Positions 58,729 to 64,000 of a DNA stretch of 64,000 bases are shown piece after piece. The notes below the pieces were generated by a model. It saw nothing but the letters and a program-made list of their open reading frames with translations, was not told where the DNA came from and searched no databases. Position 1 is the first letter of the stretch; every line of letters begins with the position of its first letter. Source of the DNA: Mycolicibacterium mageritense (GTDB lineage: Bacteria; Actinomycetota; Actinomycetes; Mycobacteriales; Mycobacteriaceae); assembly GCF_010727475.1 (NCBI RefSeq), contig NZ_AP022567.1:2852001-2916000 (forward strand), read 5' to 3'. Both the position numbers and the translations under genes were made by a program.

Positions 58729-59649
58729 TCAAGCCGCGACGGCCAACGCCGCGGCAAAGGTGAGCGCAACGGTCATGATCGCCAGTTCGGTCAGCGACCG
58801 CGACCGCGACAGGCTTGCGCTGGCCCGGTGCGCCCGCGCCGCGGGCAGCCAATCGGCCCGGTTGCGCCAGGCCAGCTCCAGCAGCCCGGCCGTCACCAGG
58901 ATCTTCGCGGTCAGCAGCCGGCCGTAACCCGTGGTCCACAGCTCGGCCGGACTGTTCAGCCGGATCAGGGCGCCCGCCGCACCGGCGACCAGCAGCACGG
59001 CAACACAACCGAGCGACAGTTGAGAGAACCGGGGCAGCACGCGGGCCCATTGGCCGCGGTGCGTGACGGTCAGCACCAGCGCGGCCAGCACGCCGCACCA
59101 GACGGCAGCCGCCAGCGCGTGCACTGCGACGGCCATCCCACCGATCGGGTTCTCCGAGAGATGACCGGCCAAGGTGCGGGCCGTGAGACCGGCCGCCGCC
59201 AGACCCACGGTGACCGCGGTCGTCGACGCGGTGCGCGGCGCGAGCAGCGCCACGAGGCAGACACCCAGCGCCGCGATCACGCTCACCAGCCCGGACCGGC
59301 CCACCGTGGTGTACAGCGCGAACTCGGTGACCGTGCCGAGTCCGATGCGGTGCACCGGCAGGGCCGCGGTCTGCGCGGCCTCGACGATCAGGCGCACCAA
59401 CTCGGCCAGCAGCCAACCCGCGCCGCACAACGCCAGCGGCCCGGCCGCTGCCCGCGCCAGCTCGGCGCGAAACCGCGTGGTGTCGAGCAGCGGCACCGCG
59501 GCCAGGCCGACCGTGCCCACCGCGGTGATGTCGGCGAGCGCGCGGACCAGCGGGCCGGTGACTGCGCCCTGCGGATAGACCAGGGCCCACGCCACGGCCG
59601 ACGCTGCGGTCACCAGGAGCAGCCCGCCCGCCACCACGCGCCGGGTCAC
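58729..59649 (-). CDS. CopD-family copper resistance membrane protein
   Basis: 306 aa, GTG start. About eight membrane helices, with CopD-domain segments (TEFALYTTVGRSGL, GMAVAVHALAAAVWCGVLAALV, and His in LSENPIGG region). Follows CopC by 7 bases and is the export or uptake partner in CopCD systems. It occupies the place of Rv3851 in the M. tuberculosis order. Confidence 0.85.
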   Translation of the reverse strand: MTRRVVAGGLLLVTAASAVAWALVYPQGAVTGPLVRALADITAVGTVGLAAVPLLDTTRFRAELARAAAGPLALCGAGWLLAELVRLIVEAAQTAALPVHRIGLGTVTEFALYTTVGRSGLVSVIAALGVCLVALLAPRTASTTAVTVGLAAAGLTARTLAGHLSENPIGGMAVAVHALAAAVWCGVLAALVLTVTHRGQWARVLPRFSQLSLGCVAVLLVAGAAGALIRLNSPAELWTTGYGRLLTAKILVTAGLLELAWRNRADWLPAARAHRASASLSRSRSLTELAIMTVALTFAAALAVAA

Positions 59650-59656
59650 GATCGCC

Positions 59657-60163
59657 TCACGACCGTCTGCGTACCGCCCACCAGGCCCCGCCGCCGACGA
59701 TCACGACGGCCGCCGCGACGAATGGCCAGACCGGCAGCCCGTCATCGGTCTTGGCGTCGGCCGTGGCGGACGGCCCCGGTGTTCCGGTCCCTGCGACGGT
59801 CAACTCGAAGGACCACGATCCGGAGACGACGTGTCCGTCGGCGGACGTCACGCGGTAGTTCACGGTGTAGGTGCCGGCCGGTCCGAGCGGCCGCAGCCCG
59901 ACGCCGATCACCGCGCCCTTGACCTCGGCGTCGCCGCTCGACCACAGATTGCCGTCCGGGCCCACGACCGTCATGGCCGCGAACGCCTGCTGCAACGTCT
60001 CGTTGAACGTCGCGCTCACGCGCTGCGGGGACGCGGTGAGCTGCGCGTTTTCGGCGGGGTCGGTGGCGATGCGGGTCGCGTGGGCCGACGCGACGCCCGC
60101 TCCCGTCAGTGCCGCCGCCGCCATGGCGAGGCCAGTCAGCACGACGGCGAAGAGCTTCTTCAC
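59657..60163 (-). CDS. copC: CopC-type copper-binding exported protein
   Basis: 168 aa. Signal peptide to ASA-HATR, so the mature chain starts with His, a direct copper ligand in CopC. The beta domain (RVSATFNETLQQAF, YTVNYRVTSADGHVVSGSWSFEL) has the second Asp/His site in SADGH. A C-terminal membrane anchor (VWPFVAAAVVIVGGGAWW) is present. Overlaps the YcnI gene by 4 bases. Confidence 0.9.
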   Translation of the reverse strand: MKKLFAVVLTGLAMAAAALTGAGVASAHATRIATDPAENAQLTASPQRVSATFNETLQQAFAAMTVVGPDGNLWSSGDAEVKGAVIGVGLRPLGPAGTYTVNYRVTSADGHVVSGSWSFELTVAGTGTPGPSATADAKTDDGLPVWPFVAAAVVIVGGGAWWAVRRRS

Positions 60164-60837
60164 GACCGCCTCCTAGCCAGCAGTGCCGTGACGACCGCGG
60201 CGGCCGCCACCACGAGCGCGCCGCCCGCGAGCCAGCGTGCCGAATCGTCGGTGCTTGACGACGGTTGTGCGGTGGGCTGGGCCGGTGCCGGTTGCTCGGC
60301 GTGCTCGTCACCGTGATGGTCGTCAGACGCCGCGCCGGTCAGTTTCACCTCGGGTGCGGGGTGCTCCGGTTCGCTGCCGTCGGGCAGCGGCGCCTGGTCC
60401 CAGTGCACGACTGAACCATCGGAATAGGTCTGCGTGGCGGGGAAGCTCACGGTGTCGGAATCGGGCAGCTTGACCGAGATCTTGAACAGCGCGAACTGGT
60501 CGGGGGAGATGCCCACGCCGGGCGCGGCAGTCCAGGTGACCGACCGCACGGTACCCGCCGCGACGTCGCGGTCGAGCTTGGCCGTCCAGCCGGGCATCAC
60601 CTCGGTGCGGGCCGAGGTGACGTCGGGCAGGCTGACACTCAGCGCGGTGGTCAACGCCCCGGAATCGGATTCTCCGGGCACCCGGAATGTGAGCACCGCA
60701 GTGCTGCCCGGGGCGGCGTTGTCGGCGTCGACGTGGACGTGTGCCGCGGCGGGCGCAGCGGTGAGTAGCGCGACGGCCGCGACCGTCGCCGCGGTGCCGA
60801 GCAGGGCGCGGCAAGGCGCCCCGATATGGGGTTGCAT
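60160..60837 (-). CDS. YcnI-family copper-binding membrane-anchored protein
   Basis: 225 aa. Signal peptide ends at AAA-HVHVDAD, giving an N-terminal His for copper. The YcnI domain has PGSTAVLTFRVP, MPGWTAKLDR and SVTWTA, with the conserved Trp. A Pro/His-rich linker (DDHHGDEHAEQ) precedes a C-terminal helix and RRRS tail. Paired with CopC and CopD in many actinobacteria for copper acquisition. Confidence 0.87.
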   Translation of the reverse strand: MQPHIGAPCRALLGTAATVAAVALLTAAPAAAHVHVDADNAAPGSTAVLTFRVPGESDSGALTTALSVSLPDVTSARTEVMPGWTAKLDRDVAAGTVRSVTWTAAPGVGISPDQFALFKISVKLPDSDTVSFPATQTYSDGSVVHWDQAPLPDGSEPEHPAPEVKLTGAASDDHHGDEHAEQPAPAQPTAQPSSSTDDSARWLAGGALVVAAAAVVTALLARRRS

Positions 60838-60870
60838 TTCGTCGGGATCTTTCGTCGGAGGGGAATCGGG

Positions 60871-61392
60871 TCAGGCGCGGACGCCGACCGGCGGACCCCG
60901 ATGCGATACCGACGAGATGAGGAAGAGAACCGAGTGCAGTGGCCCGTCGCTGTCGCGGCTGACGATAGTCGCCGGGATCGGCAGTGGCTGCTCGACCGGC
61001 ACGGCCGCACGCACCGCACGGGACACCGCGGCGCACAGCCGCGAGCCGCCCGCGATCAGCACCGCTCCCACGGTCACGGCCGCCAGGTGCGCGAGCGTCA
61101 TCCCCGCACCCGGCGCGGCGCTGTGCGCGTGGTCGGCGGTGGCCAGCAGAGCGTGGCCCAACACCTGGCCCACACCGAGCAGCCCCCACAGCACGATCGT
61201 CCGATCCGCCCGGGTGAGGGTCGCGGCGAGCATGCCCAGCGTCACGGCCAGCACCGTGAGCTGTGCCGTCATCGCGCCGCCCGGCAGCGCGCCGCCCGCA
61301 GCACCGTGAGCCACGGCCGCGAGCGTCGCGGTGAGTCCACCGACCGCCACACCGCGCAGCGGCGCTGCGGGATCAGGCGTGGCGTCGGTCAT
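60871..61392 (-). CDS. polytopic membrane protein of the copper cluster
   Basis: 173 aa with about five hydrophobic segments and a short hydrophilic tail. ADHAHSAAPGAGMTLAHLA holds several His in an outer loop that could bind metal. No clear family name. Located 33 bases before the YcnI gene and 14 after the DUF6474 gene on the same strand. Probably part of the copper system by context. Confidence 0.75.
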   Translation of the reverse strand: MTDATPDPAAPLRGVAVGGLTATLAAVAHGAAGGALPGGAMTAQLTVLAVTLGMLAATLTRADRTIVLWGLLGVGQVLGHALLATADHAHSAAPGAGMTLAHLAAVTVGAVLIAGGSRLCAAVSRAVRAAVPVEQPLPIPATIVSRDSDGPLHSVLFLISSVSHRGPPVGVRA

Positions 61393-61406
61393 GGGGAGTA
61401 TCGGGG

Positions 61407-62063
61407 TCAGACCAGGCCGAGCCGGGCCATCAGGTCGGCGTCGATGCCGTCGAGCTGCGCGGCGATGGCCGCGTGTGCGCCGCGGCGACGGGCCGTCGGC
61501 ATGTTCTCCGCGGCGGTCACCGCAGCCGACAGGTCGCTGAGCCGGTCGGTGATGGCCGATGCGAACTGCTTGGTCTCGGCATCCTTGGGCTTCTTGTCGA
61601 CCACGAGGCGCAAGGACTGTTCGGCGCCGGCGATGCGGGCCGACAGCTGGGCGCCGTGCCCCGAGAACTGACCCAGCTGGCTCAGCGGGACGCCGAGCTG
61701 ATCGGCCCGACGCTCGTCGAGTGCACCCCGCGCGGCGATCGACGCGCGGTAAATCAGCGGCACCAACACGGGCGCCAGCAAACGTGTGACAGTCAGCAGC
61801 CGACGAATTCGAGCGGGCGAAAGCAACTTGCCTTCACGTGCCGCCTGCAGCTCTGCCTGGGCGACTTTGAGCGCTGTGCGATCACTGTCCCGCTGAGCTT
61901 TGAGCTGGGACTTCAGCGCCTTGCGCTCGGCCTTGCGGTCACCTTTGATGCGGCGGGCCTCGTTCTTTGCGGTGAGCTTGGCTTCCAGCTTGGCCTTTGC
62001 CTTGATGGCCCGGGCTTCGGCCCTGCGGGTAGCACGGCTTTTACGTCGCGTGAACAGGCCCAT
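61407..62063 (-). CDS. Rv3850-like conserved protein (DUF6474)
   Basis: 218 aa, the same length as Rv3850. A very basic N-terminus (MGLFTRRKSRATRRAEARA) leads into a long charged coiled-coil (residues 20-90) and a C-terminal helical region. A membrane- or nucleic-acid-associated scaffold role is suggested by the basic coil; nothing is established. ATG at 62063 chosen over the open frame to 62159. Confidence 0.9.
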   Translation of the reverse strand: MGLFTRRKSRATRRAEARAIKAKAKLEAKLTAKNEARRIKGDRKAERKALKSQLKAQRDSDRTALKVAQAELQAAREGKLLSPARIRRLLTVTRLLAPVLVPLIYRASIAARGALDERRADQLGVPLSQLGQFSGHGAQLSARIAGAEQSLRLVVDKKPKDAETKQFASAITDRLSDLSAAVTAAENMPTARRRGAHAAIAAQLDGIDADLMARLGLV

Positions 62064-62252
62064 TCCGGCTGCCTCCCGGTCGTCTCGTCGAGTTGTGGCG
62101 ATCCCCAGTGCAATGCTGCAGACCCACAGTATCGTCCGGCGGCTTTGCTCGGCCGCCAAGCCCTGTGTGACCGCTGGTTATTCATTACGGCTAGCAAATC
62201 GGTCAGGCGGTCTGTGCGACAATTGTTCGGACGTCTTTAGGGCCGATGTGCG

Positions 62253-63503
62253 ATGCGCTTGAGAGGTGGTGGGGTCGTGCGTTCCGGTGTGCGCGTCGCC
62301 GCCTCAGCGTGCGTGGTCCTTTCCGGCCTGCTCATCGCCGGTATCGGTGGTGCGCTCGCGTTTGCCGACCCCGACCGCGGTCACGGCGATTCGTCACAGG
62401 GTTCGTCGCACAACGACGACAAGGGCAGCCAACAGGGCGGCCGCGACCACGCCCGGCCCGACAGCGGGCGCCCGAGCCGGGACGACGGCAAGCCGGGCGG
62501 TGTCGGAGAAGGAGCCAACCGTCCGACCGGTGGCCCGTCCCGTGATTCGACAAAGTCGCCGTCCGGGTCGAACAAGCCGAGCTCGGGTCCGTCGCGCAAT
62601 CCCAGCGGTCAGTCCCCGCAAACCGGCAACGCGTCTGCCGAGGGCGACGACGGAGACGAGCAGGGAACTACGAAAACTCCCGGGACGAAGACCGACGCGC
62701 CGGGAACCAAGACCGAGACAAAAACCGAGACGCCGCCTACGAAGACCGAGACGACCGGCGAGACGGAGACGGTGTCAGAGACGCCGCCGACTTCGGTAGA
62801 GGTGACGACGACGGACGTGACAACGTCGGAGACGTCATCGACGACTGCGACGACGACTTCCGCGACCACCACGGCGACGACGACAACACGATCGACCTCC
62901 CCGACAACTTCGCCGACGACCTCGCCTACGACGACCACGCTCATCGGATCGCCGGGTGGGGGCAGGGACGGCGGCGGCGACGGAGTCGGTGCGTTGCCAG
63001 GGTCGGTCGGTGGTCCGCAGCCCCCGCCTCAGATGCAGTTGCCCGAGCAGGCCGCGGCGCCTGTTTCGGAGGCCGCACCCGCCGCCCCACCCGGGCTCGC
63101 GGCCGGTGCCGCGGCAGCGCTCCCGCCGCCCGTGTTGCCGCCGGTCGTCGTGGCGCCGATCATTGTTGTGCCGCCCTTGCTTGCGCCGCCAGGTGCTCCC
63201 GGCGGGGACGGTCCTTCGGGCAATGACGCGGGATCCCCGTCGTTCACTGAACCGACAATGAAACAATCGGAAGCATCGGCAGACCGTTCGCTCGCGGACG
63301 GCCTGGACAGCGCGATTCCGGTGTCGTACCGGATGGGCTATGTCGACTATCTCCGTACCGCGGGGACATCGCAGATCGCGGCGGTCGCCGTGCCCGGGGT
63401 GGTCGGCATCATGGCTCTGACGGGCGCAGGGGGGCTCGTCGGATACCGGCAGGCCAAAGCCGGTTTCTCGCTGAGGGCCGGGTCGGCGCGGTTCCTGGGC
63501 TGA
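62253..63503 (+). CDS. exported Pro/Thr-rich mucin-like protein with C-terminal membrane helix
   Basis: 416 aa. N-terminal signal sequence (CVVLSGLLIAGIGGALAFA), a long hydrophilic Ser/Gly/Asp stretch, a Thr-rich block of nearly 90 residues (TTATTTSATTT-type, likely O-mannosylated), then Pro/Ala/Val-rich coil and a C-terminal hydrophobic segment (VAVPGVVGIMALTGAGGL). The start is uncertain: ATG at 62253 or GTG at 62277, which has a better ribosome site. The low-complexity DNA codes for these repeats. Function unknown; neighbour is an ImmA/IrrE-type gene. Confidence 0.75.
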   Translation: MRLRGGGVVRSGVRVAASACVVLSGLLIAGIGGALAFADPDRGHGDSSQGSSHNDDKGSQQGGRDHARPDSGRPSRDDGKPGGVGEGANRPTGGPSRDSTKSPSGSNKPSSGPSRNPSGQSPQTGNASAEGDDGDEQGTTKTPGTKTDAPGTKTETKTETPPTKTETTGETETVSETPPTSVEVTTTDVTTSETSSTTATTTSATTTATTTTRSTSPTTSPTTSPTTTTLIGSPGGGRDGGGDGVGALPGSVGGPQPPPQMQLPEQAAAPVSEAAPAAPPGLAAGAAAALPPPVLPPVVVAPIIVVPPLLAPPGAPGGDGPSGNDAGSPSFTEPTMKQSEASADRSLADGLDSAIPVSYRMGYVDYLRTAGTSQIAAVAVPGVVGIMALTGAGGLVGYRQAKAGFSLRAGSARFLG

Positions 63504-63537
63504 TCGGCAGGACGGCGAGGAGTCGAAAGGGGGACAG

Positions 63538-64000
63538 ATGTCAGCCAGCAAAAGCGTGACGCGCGCTGTGAGCGCGGTGCTCGACCTCGCTCCTCGACGG
63601 GGTGAAGTGACATTGATCCGCCTGGTCGAGGCAGTCAGCGAGGACCGCGGCAGACCCATCGAAGTCGACATGGCCGAGCTGCCGCCGGGCGTCTGCGGAC
63701 AGTGGCGACAGTACGCAGACCGCGATGTGTTCCTGATCCAGCAGGGCCTACCGGCCTGGGACCGCACCCTGGCCCACGAACTTGGCCATCTGGTGCTCGG
63801 GCATGACGGCATCTCGATCGTCGAAGCCGCCGAGGATGCCGTAGAGGTCGCGAGTTCGGACCTCATCGCGTACATGCTCAACCAACGGACCGGATGCATG
63901 GGCCCCAATGGCGAGGACATTGAGCAGGAGGCCGAGGATTTCGCGGCCCTGCTGCTGTACCGGCTGGGACGGCTGCCGTCTGACCGGTCGTCGATCGTTC
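63538..64000 (+). CDS. ImmA/IrrE-family metallopeptidase, 3' truncated by window end
   Basis: Open frame from ATG at 63538 (GGGGG 5 bases upstream) to the last base of the window; the stop is not in view. A zinc motif HELGH (residues 80-84) in TLAHELGHLVLGHDG is the ImmA/IrrE signature, and EDIEQEAEDFAALLLYRLGR supplies the third Glu and following helix. In the family these are proteases that cleave repressors, or toxins; no HTH domain is visible in the N-terminal half. It starts 35 bases after the mucin-like gene. Confidence 0.85.
   Translation, partial: MSASKSVTRAVSAVLDLAPRRGEVTLIRLVEAVSEDRGRPIEVDMAELPPGVCGQWRQYADRDVFLIQQGLPAWDRTLAHELGHLVLGHDGISIVEAAEDAVEVASSDLIAYMLNQRTGCMGPNGEDIEQEAEDFAALLLYRLGRLPSDRSSIV

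Noticed and set aside
62680..62940. Low-complexity ACG/ACC-rich stretch, possible repeat element
   Set aside because: It encodes the Thr-rich block of the exported protein in an intact frame.

Overview
The window looks like the chromosome of a fast-growing mycobacterium (Mycolicibacterium, near the M. smegmatis group). The DNA is GC-rich and densely coding. Many genes are recognisable mycobacterial orthologues: the EthA/EthR pair, Rv3850- and Rv3852-type proteins, CYP138 beside MsrA, GltB/GltD, an M. smegmatis-like Dps, PncA and maltokinase. I assigned these from remembered sequences, without any database search. No rRNA, tRNA, insertion sequence, phage or CRISPR array was seen.

Layout. 1-2.4 kb: an ABC importer cut by the window edge. 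2.4-5.8 kb: pyrE, a HugZ-like flavoprotein, a helix-turn-helix-like protein and maltokinase without treS. 5.9-10.3 kb: a two-subunit acyl-CoA dehydrogenase operon and a MarR-controlled Drr-type ABC exporter. 10.6-14.1 kb: glgX, an enoyl-CoA hydratase and pncA. 14.2-17.9 kb: a tightly coupled four-gene membrane and lipoprotein operon of unknown role. 18-20.3 kb: a DUF427 protein, a small secreted protein, a C39-like peptidase and an F420/PPOX protein. 20.4-24.9 kb: a glycosyltransferase, methyltransferase, alpha/alpha-toroid, methyltransferase and TetR cluster in which two promoters carry the same operator. 24.8-34.9 kb: a block collinear with M. tuberculosis Rv0135c-Rv0142 (TetR, cyp138, msrA, an NTF2-like protein, a 3-beta-HSD-like reductase, DUF427, AlkA-like glycosylase) with several insertions. 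35-38.7 kb: dps, a metallo-hydrolase behind a SoxR-like promoter, aqpZ and a ClC channel. 39.2-62 kb: a block collinear with Rv3859c-Rv3850 (gltBD, PHP hydrolase, ethR/ethA, rraA, hns, Rv3850) carrying insertions (GT87 enzyme, F420 enzyme, aldehyde dehydrogenase, ArsR-SulP, DinB polymerase, MerR, copper cluster). 62.2-64 kb: a Pro/Thr-rich exported protein and an ImmA/IrrE-type protease cut by the window end.

The richest layer is regulatory. Clear inverted or direct repeats sit at the promoters of MarR, three TetR genes (including EthR) and MerR. There is a KstR-type box before the NTF2/HSD pair, a LexA (SOS) box on the dinB start, a SoxR-like box before the metallo-hydrolase, and a 21-bp-period element shared by two small secreted-protein genes 11 kb apart. 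The least explained loci are the TetR-controlled glycosyltransferase/methyltransferase cluster (20.4-24.9 kb) and the membrane operon at 14.2-17.9 kb.
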